This document shows positions 55,261 through 64,000 of a stretch of DNA of 64,000 nt, piece by piece (position 1 is the stretch's first letter; each line of letters begins with the position of its first letter). The stretch lies in assembly GCA_963930645.1 (NCBI GenBank), contig OZ005648.1, positions 267,913,830 to 267,977,829 of the forward strand. Direction: 5' to 3'. This stretch comes from Salticus scenicus (lineage: Eukaryota; Arthropoda; Arachnida; Araneae; Salticidae). The position numbers and the translations under genes were made by a program. The notes below the pieces were generated by a model, which was given only the letters and a program-made list of their open reading frames with translations, made no database searches and had not been told where the DNA came from.

Positions 55261-56830
55261 AAAAAAACAGAAAAAGAAAATTAAAATAACCAGCTAAAGG
55301 ATATAGGAAGGATCTAGGTCAAAATACTAGAACAGAAAAAAAAAAAAAAAAAAAAAAAAACTAATAATAATAGATAGTAAAATAGTGTGGATAGTTGAGA
55401 CAAACATAAATTTATTGTTGTAGAGAGGTGCTTCAGATTTTTTAACTGGTAACTGTTTGAAGCTGGTCTTCAAACAGAGAAATTAATGTTTATGGCGGGG
55501 CCCCTTTATTTAGCTATAGATGTTTTTTTCTCCTTGCCAGTGAAGAATTTTGAATGTGGCCTTGATAACAATAATAAAAAAGTTTAATAATAATAATAAT
55601 TGTAATAAAGCTAACATTAGGTAGTATACAAAAATGTATCAAGTTGCGAGTGTGCAGATAATAATAATAATAATGATAAAGTTTTTATTGCATTTTTGGC
55701 TGGAAAAACATAGAAATTGGAGTAGAATAAATCAATAACAGCTGTAATAATAGAGAAATGAACGTGAATTACATTAGAATAAATAGAATGTAAGATAGAG
55801 ATTGGATGAAAGCTCAAAAACGGGGATAGGAATTTTCCTCATAAACACTAGAGGTTAAAAATAACAAAAAATCCCAAGCACGCCAAAAAAAAAAAAGCAT
55901 GGGGTTTAGACTATAACATTAAGTAGATAAGGAGTTTTTAGATAAACTGTGTATAAAATAAAATAAAACAAACAAAGAAATAAATAAATAAAAGTTGTGT
56001 AGAGAATGTTGAAATAGTCAAATAATCCAGAAAAATAACATAATAGTATATATATAAACTGTGTGTGAAATGCTATGATTTTGTTTATTTATATTTATGT
56101 ATAAATATATATATATATAAATATATATATTTTTTTAAATTTTTTTGAAGAGGAAAAACTTTTAAGAAAAACATTTGTAAAATAAAGAAAAATATTTTTT
56201 TTTTTTTTTTTTTTTAGTATACTCACCCAACAACTATCAGTAATAGAGGTGCTCAAAAGCAACAGACAAATATATAAATGTATAAAAATTACAAAAATAT
56301 GTGTAGACTTTTTAGAATCAGAATGATGAAAAATGAACTAGAGTTCAAAATGAGACTCTATACAATGGTAATATAAAAAGAGACATAAAACAAAGACAAA
56401 ATGAAGTGAACTCTTTCATTAAAAAATTTTCTAAAACCAATAGGAATAAACATTTAAAGTGCTATGGACTGTAATTTAGCAGAATGGACAATATTGTGTG
56501 TATATTCTACATTTTTTATGTTTAGGTGAAGATAAAAACATTTCAATGGACTATTTACAAAAAAAAAAAAAAAACCCTCGCAAACTTTCAAAAACTGTTA
56601 CTAAAAGGTTATAAACTATAGACTGAAAGAATGAACAATATTTATTCTGTTTTCTTCATATCTTAGTATCATGAGTATTAGTATTTTGTTTGTGTGTATT
56701 TTTTGTATTTTATTTTATAGGTCAGAATGATATAACAAATGCTTACAAATGCACAGAGAATAGACCTAATGTAATAGAGAATTTAAGTATATGATTTCTA
56801 TGATAGGGGTGTTTTTTTTTTTTTTTTTGT
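55261..56830. other. Non-coding stretch between Gypsy pol and 3' LTR
   Basis: About 1.6 kb of AT-rich sequence with stops in all frames, poly(A) at about 55340, poly(T) at about 56190 and 56815, and (TA)n near 56106. I see no signal peptide, membrane segment or other sign of an envelope gene. Confidence 0.6.
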
Positions 56831-56848
56831 AGAAAGGGGGGATATAAA
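56831..56848 (+). promoter_or_regulatory. Polypurine tract of the Gypsy element
   Basis: AGAAAGGGGGGATATAAA directly precedes the TG of the 3' LTR, the position where plus-strand DNA synthesis is primed in LTR elements. Confidence 0.75.
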
Positions 56849-58176
56849 TGTTGTAATTAAAATTACACATTTATTTATAAACGGAAATTAAACAAAAATG
56901 TGTATAATTAAAATTACACATTTATTTATAAAAGGAAATAAAACAAACATGTGTGTAATCTAAATATATATAAAAATACTTTATGTTTATATAATACAAT
57001 TTAAAAAGTGATTTGTATGTAAATATGGGCAGGTAAATTTTTTTTTTTTTTTTTTTTTTTAACATGAGCGATAAATTGCTAAATGTAAAAGTGGGAAGCC
57101 ATAATTGTAAAATTAAAGGAGGGAGAATTGTAATGTGTTCTTGATATGAATCTACGAGACAGTCAGGCGACAAGCGGAGAAAGCATTTGACACTAAACTA
57201 CAAAAGCTCACGAAAATGGTTTATTGCAGCTATAAATGAGGAAAAAAGAGATGGAGCAGATTTTCGATAACCGAGATTTCTAAGAAGAGCAGAGGGGGTC
57301 AAGAGAAGAGAAGCATAGAAGTACATTGGTAAAAAAAACGACCACTAAAAAAAAAGAGAAAGGCCCCGTGTGTGGCAGAAGGTGGAGTCAAAATGGGCCT
57401 GTAAGTGAAAAATACAAAATATCGTCAGATGATGGAAAATTTTTGAAGGAGAAATGATCCAGTGAAGAAAAGGTTGTACCCTCGCAGATGCTATAGACCT
57501 GGAAGAGGCCGGTATGCCCAAGAGTCCAGGAGTAGAAATCTTCGGATGACTGGAGAGTAAAAACAAAGGAGCCTTCGGAGGTGCATAAGGGTGGAAATGA
57601 AATGCGCCCCTGAAGTAAAGGTTGGATCTTCGCGGCAGTTATGATGCTCTGAAAACTGTGGTGAAAGCTCTGTTAATAAATAGCCAGTTATGCCTGATGT
57701 CCGAATTCTGGATTACATTAAAGTTGAACGCTTGTCGTCGGGTGAGTCAATACTTTAAATTATATATATAAAAAAGAAAATATCTAAAGTTTTTAGATTT
57801 CATTCTTTTTTCTTCCTCCTTAAAAAAAAACTGGCTGAGTCCCGCTTAAAGTGCTATTGCTTTATTATCAATAATGATATCTCTTTAATTTAATTTATTT
57901 TTGATAAAGAATTTTTATGTTTAGAATAAAAGATGAATAAAAGGTATTTGTTATAAATTCTTATTGTTTTTTCTCATTGGTTTCTGGATAAGTTTTTCCA
58001 AGAAGACAGCTTAATAAGATAGGAGATATTTTTAGTATTCAAAATTTTATTTTATGACCCAATAAAAATTTAAGGAACTTGGGTATTATTTAGATTATTA
58101 TTTTTTTAGAAACAAACCAACGCAATGTATGGTACAGATTGGAGAGTATCTCTAAAATAACAATTTCTCTCCAACA
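56849..58176 (+). repeat. 3' LTR of the Gypsy element (1328 bp)
   Basis: It starts TGTTGTAATT and ends CTCCAACA, directly followed by the CGAAC target copy. It lacks the 204-bp MITE of the 5' LTR. Only scattered substitutions separate the two LTRs elsewhere, suggesting a fairly young insertion. Confidence 0.92.
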
Positions 58177-58282
58177 CGAACGTTCAGAACAGATGTCCGA
58201 ATACAACTGATCTCTTTGCGAGATAAATCATGCATATTAGAACATGAACATACATGTGAAAAAATAAATAGAAAAAAAAAAT

Positions 58283-58677
58283 GGTAAAAATCAGTGTCTC
58301 AAAAACGCCTCTAACGATTTTCTTGAAAACTGTTACATAAACCCATTTTAGATATCCTTTCTCATGTTTTACGTGGTTATTACAGGAAAATTAATAGTCA
58401 TCTTGATCAGAAAGATCAGTTTTAGATCTCGGAAATTGGTGTATAAAAATAAACTCTGCCTTTTTTTTTTTTCTTGCTATGTAAACTCTATTTTATATCT
58501 TTACGTTTTCATACGTTTACCGCAAACATGTTTTAACTTTCTCATGCTGGAAAATTTTTAGTTGTCTATTTCATTAGCTCAATTCTATGTCTTCTGATCA
58601 CATTATCTCCAAAAAGTGCATAAAATACGTGTAATAGTGAGTAATGGAAGTCATCTGGTTGTTTCACACTAGATTGT
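58283..58677. repeat. Dispersed repeat, second copy (pair of 42847-43236)
   Basis: It has the same phrases in the same order as the intron-2 copy, from TCAGTGTCTCAAAAACGCCT to GTTGTTTCACACTAGAT. It lies about 100 bases beyond the Gypsy target duplication. Confidence 0.6.
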
Positions 58678-60385
58678 TTTTTAGATATTTTCTTTGATGT
58701 ATGATTCTCCATACAGCCTCCTACAGTTGACATGAACACTCAATATTTGAAAACAATATCCTGAATAAAAATTGGTAGAATCAAAGGAAATGTTACTTAA
58801 ATTGATATGAAAATTATATTTTCGTGATCTATATGAATGAAATTTCTTTCTTTTTTTTGTTCTTATTAAAGGGGGTGGGGGAATCAAACTGAATATATAT
58901 ATTTTTTTTCTTATAGGCTTTTTAAAGAGATATCTTATTCTTAAAAATTTCCAAGGGGGAGGGGGGGGGGAATTAAATAAAATAAAGTGTGTGGGGTCTA
59001 GTTAGAATCCTTTAAATTGCTGTTCCCAAGCAAAAAGGGAAATGAAAATATGCATAGAATATGTGGTTTTGGTCCTTTTCAAAGAGAGCTGGATAATAGG
59101 CAATAAAAAATGCGACTTCTTCACAGACGTATCAGATGGAAGATAAGAAATGGGTCAATCCTTGTAATAATACTTGCCGCTTTCTTTACTTTCCTGTTTA
59201 GTCATTTACATCAACTGTCATAGAAGAATAATACTTAGTATATCAATGCTAACAGAGCCTTCGGTGAGAACTTCAGATAATGCGTATCGTTTCTTGTTTC
59301 TTTGGCAGTTGTATGACATTATTTTTTCTTAAAAAAAGAAATTCTCTAGAAACACATGGAAACTCTGAAATGATGAAAAGGAAAAAATATTTTGTTTCTG
59401 AAGAAAGGGAAAAAAGAGTATTTTTTTCCCCGACAGGGGGCGGGGGTTACTTACAAATTTATGTGTAATTCTATGCAGTAGTTCTTGAGATGCAGTTAGA
59501 ACAAAATTTTTGCCACGCATAGACAGATGTATTTTTTAAATAACATGGTCAAAACGTGTATATTCATGGAAAACCAAAAGCTGAAAATTTTTACGAATCT
59601 AATACTTTCTACTATTGAATACAGAATGCAAAAACTGGAATGCTCCAAATTTGTAAAAGGAAAGAAACATGCTGCTAAGGAGAAAAACTAATTATTATTT
59701 TTATTTATTTATTTATTTATTTTTCGTTTTGTTTTTTCCCCGACAGATTTGAGGTATATGCCCCAATGGGAGGTCACGGACTCCCTGGCTGGCGCCACCC
59801 CTGATATACCATGACATTGGTTGGTTCTTTATTTTGGTTACAAGCTTAATAATGGAACAATCTTTTGTTTTTTTTTGTATCTCTATTTTTAAAAACCCAT
59901 CAATGGTATCAATGAATAATTACATTTGTTTTTCATCTGTATTTTTTATTTGGAGGGGAAAAATAAAAATAACTGAAACCTAAGTTTTTTTGCACCTACG
60001 ATTTTAAGTTTATTACATATAGTTTTCCAAAGCCAAGTTTTTTACTTGAAATCTTCACCACAAGCCAAAACTTTAGAAATCCTTTTTTTACCTCTATAAC
60101 ATTGTTTCAGAAATTGAATATTTTTTGTCCTCTTGCTTTAGTAGTGTTATTTTACCAAATTTTTAAATAATGATGGTTTAAAAAAGAAATCACATAGTAT
60201 CCACGGAATAATACTATCTCAGTGCATGCACAAACCTGTGTGTTTTCGTGCTAATGCTGTGATAAAACTGAAGTTTATTAATCTCCTTAACGGCCCTCTT
60301 CACTTACCGTCGCTAGAAGCCTGAGCCAATGTTATTCTACGGGAAAATTTTCTTTACAAATAACTTATTAAGAAATACACATTTT
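58678..60385. other. Gene-free stretch
   Basis: No exon or mobile protein recognised. A G run lies at about 58958-58970. A GC-richer block at 59740-59810 with CTCCCTGGCTGGCGCCACCC looks like the end of some repeat, but I cannot classify it. Confidence 0.45.
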
Positions 60386-60556
60386 TAGGACTGAGGGCCT
60401 ATTAGTCTCAATCTGGGATTTTTTGCATTGTCATTTTCGATAGTTGGACATTTGTCGAAATCTAAAATTTATCGAAAATATAATTGAATAATTTGAAAGC
60501 GATGTTATAATTTGAAAAAAGAAAAAAAAAAAGAAACTAATAGTCCTCCGTCCTAA
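60386..60556. mobile_element. Short MITE copy, family of 29299-29826
   Basis: The left AGGACTGAGGGCCTATTAGT and the inverse of the right end, AGGACGGAGGACTATTAGTT, are inverted repeats. They match the ends of the intron-2 member. About 171 bases; interior AT-rich. Confidence 0.6.
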
Positions 60557-60904
60557 ACTAAATTCTGCTTTTGCCAGAATTTTATCAAAATCTTTTTTTT
60601 ATTATTATTATTGTTATTGAAAGAAAAAGAAAAGAAAATTAATAATAATCAGTATCATTACAAGTAATATCGAAAAAGTTTTTTTTTTAAATAATTTTGA
60701 ATTAGGAAATAAGAAGTGCGCGAGCAATATGAAATAAAAATAAGTAAAAAAATGAATTTAATGGTTTAATTTTTATATAAAACAAGATCGCGTGCTATCT
60801 TAAAAAGTAGATGTAAAATTTAAAGTTTAATTTTTTTGGCAACAATTATAAATTAAAATAAATAATTTAATGAATGTTTAGAAGTTAGAATTTCTAATTT
60901 TATT

Positions 60905-61135
60905 AAATTCTGTTTTCACATTCAGAAAATTCCCAACTGTTAAATTGACAGACCTTTTTTAAAAATGTATTTTTTTAATATTTAATATTTTATTTTGAAA
61001 TTGCAAAATGAAAAAAATTCACGTATTGAAAATTCGTATTTTTGCAGCTTCAAAATAAAATATAAAAAAATAATTTTTTAAAAAAGGTCCGTCAATTTAA
61101 CAGCTGGGAATTTTCAGAATGTGAAAACAGAATTT
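60905..61135. repeat. Foldback repeat with ~100-bp arms
   Basis: Arms 60905-61009 and 61037-61135 are reverse complements with few mismatches (for example AAATTCTGTTTTCACATTC against GAATGTGAAAACAGAATTT). The loop is about 27 bases. No protein or clear target duplication. Confidence 0.75.
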
Positions 61136-61476
61136 AAAAATATGTATTAGTTAATAAGTTATTTATAAAGAAAAAAGACTAACATTAGCTTCGACTTCCG
61201 GCAGCGGTGAGTGGAGCAGGCCCTTAAAATCTCCAGTCTTTATTCTTGATTCCCTATTATATACTATCCAATATAAATTATTTCAGTTTATGTCTTACTC
61301 TTTAATTTACTATTATCTACTTATGTTTTACTGTAACATCTTAAATTGTTGAATAAGTAAATAATTAAAAAACAATAGCAAATGCTTTATTACAATATAT
61401 ATTAAAATCACACAATCAACTGATTGGGAAGAAAATCATTTATTGAAATTTATTTTTCCAACTGAGTGAAAATAAT

Positions 61477-61548
61477 GCCTGGACCGGGTGTCGAACCCCA
61501 GATCTTTGACTTACAAGGTCAAGGCTCTACCAATTGAGCTATCCAGGC
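61477..61548 (-). tRNA. tRNA-like core B1 (anticodon TGT, Thr-like)
   Basis: The 72-base minus-strand sequence has a perfect acceptor stem (GCCTGGA/TCCAGGC), D stem GCTC/GAGC, anticodon stem TTGAC/GTCAA with loop CTTGTAA (T33, anticodon TGT) and a T arm TGGGG TTCGACA CCCGG with one G-G mismatch. It is nearly intact, so a functional tRNA-Thr is possible. But the same core recurs twice more within 400 bases in a mobile context. Confidence 0.55.
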
Positions 61549-61763
61549 CGACAACCGGTCTACATTACTCACTCAGACAACCTTAAGGCAGAAAACTTCT
61601 GGTCTATCATGTAGATAGCTTGACAGAAATAAGCCACAGGTAAAGGAAAAACACCATTAAACAATGGGAGAAAGAAATACAATATATATTAAAATCACAC
61701 AATCAACTGATTGGGAAGAAAATCATTTATTGAAATTTATTTTTCCGACTGAGTGAAAATAAT

Positions 61764-61815
61764 GCCTGGACCGGGAGTCGAACCCCAGATCTTTGACTTA
61801 CAAGGTCAAGGCTCT
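61764..61815 (-). tRNA. tRNA-like core B2, truncated
   Basis: It has the 3' half plus the anticodon arm of the same core, cut in the D arm at about 61815. Its T loop is TTCGACT instead of TTCGACA. It pairs with the inverted copy B3 to make an 80-bp-arm foldback (61724-61803 with 61819-61899). Confidence 0.5.
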
Positions 61816-61818
61816 TAA

Positions 61819-61859
61819 TTGTAAGTCGAAAGATCTGGGGTTCGACTCCCGGTCCAGAC
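61819..61859 (+). tRNA. tRNA-like core B3, 3' half, inverted orientation
   Basis: It starts within the anticodon loop (TTGTAAGTC), continues through GGGGTTCGACTCCCGG and ends TCCAGAC, followed by ATTATTTTCACTCAGTCAG. It has the 3' half only. Confidence 0.5.
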
Positions 61860-61908
61860 ATTATTTTCACTCAGTCAGAAAAATAAATTTCAATAAATGC
61901 TTTATTAG

Positions 61909-62118
61909 TTGTCACAGCAAGCTGAAAAGAAATCTTATTATGAAGTGTTTAAAGATAGCTGTACAACTGAATTTCGATGTATAAGAGCATTTAGTCAGGG
62001 TGAAAAGTTTGCATATTGTGTTTATTGTCTATCCAGTTTTACAATTTCTCATGGTGGCAAATATGATATAACTAAACACATTGGAAAAAAAAAGTTTATA
62101 TTGTGCAAAATCAGCTAA
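61909..62118 (+). pseudogene. BED-type zinc-finger fragment of a hAT-like transposase
   Basis: CVYCLSSFTISHGGKYDITK followed by HIGKKK matches the BED-finger region of a hAT-like family (C-x2-C...F.ISHGG..DI..H). The final His of the finger is missing (KKKFI). It is preceded by FKDSCTTEFRCIRAFSQGEK, also typical of the N-terminus. No dimerisation or catalytic domain follows. The tRNA-like module is inserted just upstream, so the original start may have been displaced. A fragment, not a host gene. Confidence 0.55.
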
Positions 62119-62164
62119 TATTAGCGAAAAATACATAACTCCTTCAAGGAAGATAATCAATTGT

Positions 62165-62553
62165 ATTTTAGTATATTCTGAGATAGTGTTTAAAAAAAAA
62201 AAAAAAATTCTTTTAACAAATGTAGTTTTTTTTTTTTTTTTTTTTTTTTTGAGTTTGTAAATATAATAACTATTTAAATTTAAAAATAATTACTGTATCT
62301 GATACTTCTAAGCAGCTTGAAAACTATTTTTAAAATAAATCTAATGTGAAATTCAGACTAATTGCATCACTGCGTGAATGTATTAAATGTGTAAGTATAG
62401 TAAATAATTATGAATGATAACTAAACTTTGCATTATATTACTTTTTATCAAATGTTAATGTATTTAAAAAGTTAATTAGTGTAAAAAAAATTGTTTAAAT
62501 ACTTTTAAATCTTATATGCAAAAACAGAAAGAATCCCATTTGCGTTTTTTTTT

Positions 62554-62585
<32 letters not shown>

Positions 62586-62680
62586 CCACGCTGTTTTATT
62601 TCTTGGAATTTTCATAGGTTGGCAGGTATGCCATCTGTGTTTTTCCTAATGTTAGGCATTTCTAACACTTGCACCTCATG
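62165..62680. repeat. Dispersed repeat, second copy (pair of 27836-28570)
   Basis: Text and order match the intron-2 copy, including a T run of about 18 passing into a G run of about 20 at 62545-62583. It lies directly after the BED-finger fragment, which may be part of the same old element. Confidence 0.65.
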
Positions 62681-63055
62681 AAGGTACGGATTGGACATTA
62701 TACCTATGTCCTAGTCATTTCACCAAGTCATAAATAATGGAGTTGGAAGTCTCCTTCCAATTAATTACGAAGTTTGTATCTTATTGGTTTAATTGTTTTC
62801 TGAAATAATAAACATTTTTTTTTTTTTTTTTTTTCCAAATGTTTAGTAAATAAGACTTAGTTGAATTATTATGAATTTTTATAGCTAATTGTTCATTTCT
62901 GTAAGTGTATGAAAATTATTGCTATTTTTATTGTGTTAAACTTTATTCAATATATGTCTTTATATGTGTAAATTATTATTATAAGATTCATCGATTTTGT
63001 ATAATTCTAAAAGAAATATATTTTTCTGAAATATACAAAAGTCTAATCAATTTAG

Positions 63056-63265
63056 GTTTGCTGTAGAAGATTCTGAAAGTAATATAATTTTTGAAGAAAA
63101 TAAGTCCAATAATGGAGTTCCTCTCATAAAAGGAGCTACTCTTTTTAAGTTAGTTGAAAGACTGACTTACCACATGTATGCTGATCCTATGTTTGTCCGC
63201 ACTTTTTTAACAACATACAGATCTTTCTGTCAGCCTTTGGAATTGTTAGATCTCCTTATCGAAAG
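63056..63265 (+). CDS. Sos: Son of sevenless (Sos), exon: start of REM (RasGEF-N) domain
   Basis: The 210-base exon starts after ATCAATTTAG. Its first base completes the Arg codon split with 46041. It reads FAVEDSESNIIFEENKSNNG, then GATLFKLVERLTYHMYADP, then MFVRTFLTTYRSFCQPLEL and LDLLIER. LVERLTYHMYADP.FVRTFLTTYR is the signature of the Sos REM domain, which in the whole protein forms the allosteric Ras site and supports the Cdc25 catalytic domain (outside the window). The exon must stop at AG|ATATCCTTTT: the frame runs into a stop 12 codons later, and no canonical GT donor gives a sensible end. The donor is therefore U12-type. Confidence 0.93.
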
Positions 63266-63275
63266 ATATCCTTTT
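63266..63275 (+). promoter_or_regulatory. U12-type (minor spliceosome, AT-AC class) 5' splice site
   Basis: ATATCCTTTT directly follows the last conserved codon bases of the REM exon. It matches the minor-spliceosome donor consensus [AG]TATCCTT[TC] at every position. The phase (two bases of Arg left over) is right for the conserved Arg-Phe/Tyr that follows in Sos. The acceptor and branch point are not identified in the remaining 725 bases, so they probably lie beyond the window. Confidence 0.75.
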
Positions 63276-64000
63276 AAATTATTAGTTATTAATAAATAAT
63301 CTTTAGATTTATTATAGTTTATTTACTTTTAATTGTTTATATATATATATACTTTTTTTTAAGAGCATTCAAAAATATATTTTATTATAGTCTTCTGAAG
63401 TGTTTTTTTTTTTTTTTCCCCTACCTTAAATATTTGGTAAAGGTTGTAATCAAATGTAAGTAAAATTTAAGATTCTTCACTTGATTCATTGTTTTATTCA
63501 TTTTAACATTTTTAACCTTTTCCTTTTATTATTATTATTATTATAATTTACTGAAGAAAACTTAATATGTTACTTGCAAAATGAAACTTTATTAAGTTAT
63601 TAAAAATAGAAATGGAATAGAGAAAATATCATGCAAAAGTATTTTAGTGTTTCAGATAACTTTGCTTTGGGAAGCAATAAATGATTTTTTTTCTCTCTGT
63701 CATTGTTATTGTCAAGAATGTAACAAGCCATTAACCTTTAATTTACAATTAACAAATGCAAGTAAGACATTTTCTAAATGTTCTGATCTAAAATATGTGA
63801 ATGCAATTTCAATGCATCTTTAATATTTATTATGAATATCTTATCTAAAGTATACAGAGTATTTGAATAATCCCAAACTTTAATTTAATCCTTAAATTTT
63901 AATCTCAGCATCTATATAATATTTCTCCAACAGGAACCAGTTACAATTAAATTTTGTTGAAATGGTATGGAAGTGACGTTAGGTGTTATCTGACTATTCA
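63276..64000 (+). other. Start of Sos intron 5 (probable U12 type)
   Basis: AT-rich, no exon. ATCCTTAAATTT at about 63888 resembles a U12 branch point (TTCCTTAAC), with CAG 12 bases on. However, the sequence beyond it (SIYIIFLQQEP and then stop) does not match Sos, so I do not call an exon there. Confidence 0.6.

Larger units (their letters stand above)
47868..58176 (+). mobile_element. Gypsy-type LTR retrotransposon, full length (10.3 kb), 5-bp target duplication
   Basis: CGAAC flanks the element (47863-47867 and 58177-58181). Two LTRs starting TGTTGTAATTAAAATTACAC and ending CTCTCCAACA bracket gag, protease and pol in the order RT, RNase H, integrase, which defines Gypsy (Metaviridae-type) elements. 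It lies in the same orientation as Sos. A polypurine tract precedes the 3' LTR. No envelope-like frame exists between 55261 and 56848. The LTRs differ mainly by a MITE in the 5' copy. Lesions between protease and RT mean it is probably not autonomous now. Confidence 0.95.
61393..61894 (-). mobile_element. tRNA-like repeat module B with 13-bp target duplication
   Basis: AAATGCTTTATTA flanks the module (61380-61392 and 61895-61907). Inside are unit 1 (about 61392-61678), the start of unit 2 (from 61679, period 287) and an inverted partial copy (61819-61899). Units start ACAATATATATTAAAATCAC and carry flanks TTCCAACTGAGTGAAAATAA and CCGACAACCGG...CTCACTCAGACAACC around a tRNA core. A 13-bp duplication indicates retroposition. 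The mix of tandem and inverted partial copies recalls the Penelope insertions in this window. Confidence 0.7.
46042..63055 (+). other. Sos intron 4 of the window (U2-type, 17.0 kb)
   Basis: The donor is GTAATT and the acceptor ends CTAATCAATTTAG. It contains the complete Gypsy element and several smaller repeats. 46921-47862 and 62681-63055 are plain AT-rich sequence with no exon seen. Confidence 0.85.

Noticed and set aside
55261..56848. An envelope gene in the Gypsy element
   Set aside because: All frames are full of stops, and no signal peptide, furin-type site or membrane segment is visible.
61477..61548. A working tRNA-Thr(TGT) gene
   Set aside because: The fold is nearly perfect, but the same core occurs three times within 400 bases, twice truncated, inside a unit with a 13-bp target duplication. 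I list it as tRNA-like and leave function open.
63266..63302. Extension of the REM exon to a GT donor at about 63284 (TTA|GTTATT)
   Set aside because: It would add YPFKLL, which is not Sos-like, uses a weak donor, and ignores a perfect U12 donor at the conserved boundary.
63895..63960. The next Sos exon after a U12-like branch point near 63888
   Set aside because: The translation after CAG (ending at a stop within about 17 codons) does not match the Sos sequence that should follow.
1..64000. CRISPR arrays, bacterial operons, riboswitches
   Set aside because: Spliced exons, LTR and DNA transposons show a eukaryotic nuclear genome. The tandem arrays seen have no spacer-repeat structure.

Overview
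The window is a stretch of an arthropod nuclear genome, most plausibly a spider or other arachnid. It is very AT-rich and full of homopolymer runs and mobile elements. The only host gene I can support is Son of sevenless (Sos), the Ras guanine-nucleotide exchange factor, on the + strand. Five internal exons (4611-4741, 22654-22848, 43382-43499, 45958-46041, 63056-63265) join in one continuous frame. They run from the end of the DH domain through the PH domain and its linker into the start of the REM (RasGEF-N) domain. Together they total 738 bases of 64,000. The start and end of the gene lie outside the window. The four fully contained introns are about 17.9, 20.5, 2.5 and 17.0 kb. A fifth begins at 63266 with what looks like a U12-type (AT-AC) donor.

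Everything else is intronic or upstream mobile DNA, much of it nested. 1-4610: a MITE with subterminal repeats (121-1776) and an inverted dimer of Penelope-like element 3' ends with a 12-bp target duplication. Intron 1 (4742-22653): a Helentron-like element with ~173-bp repeats, split by a 3.5-kb insertion carrying a near-perfect 124-bp palindrome; a 3.2-kb hAT element with 8-bp duplication; a Penelope fragment; a decayed BEL/Pao pol; a tandem pair of tRNA-like repeats; and a long-TIR DNA transposon with a second ~173-bp-repeat element inside one TIR. Intron 2 (22849-43381): a second Penelope inverted dimer with 12-bp duplications; small MITEs; a Tigger/pogo transposon holding a hAT element, which holds a Helitron, which holds a foldback element; and another Helitron with internal arrays. 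Intron 3 (43500-45957): Helitron remnant, a hAT MITE and a pogo-like MITE. Intron 4 (46042-63055): a 10.3-kb Gypsy LTR retrotransposon with 5-bp duplication (gag, protease, RT-RNaseH-integrase), and a 515-bp tRNA-like module with a 13-bp duplication.

The observations I rate highest are: a complete-looking -1 frameshift signal at the Gypsy gag-protease junction (GGGAAAC next to the gag stop, then an H-type pseudoknot fold); the U12-type donor in Sos; two independent Penelope inverted dimers with the same layout; and two different tRNA-like cores (Asn-like and Thr-like) set in similar flanking frames. All calls come from reading the sequence by eye. No database search, alignment or folding program was run.
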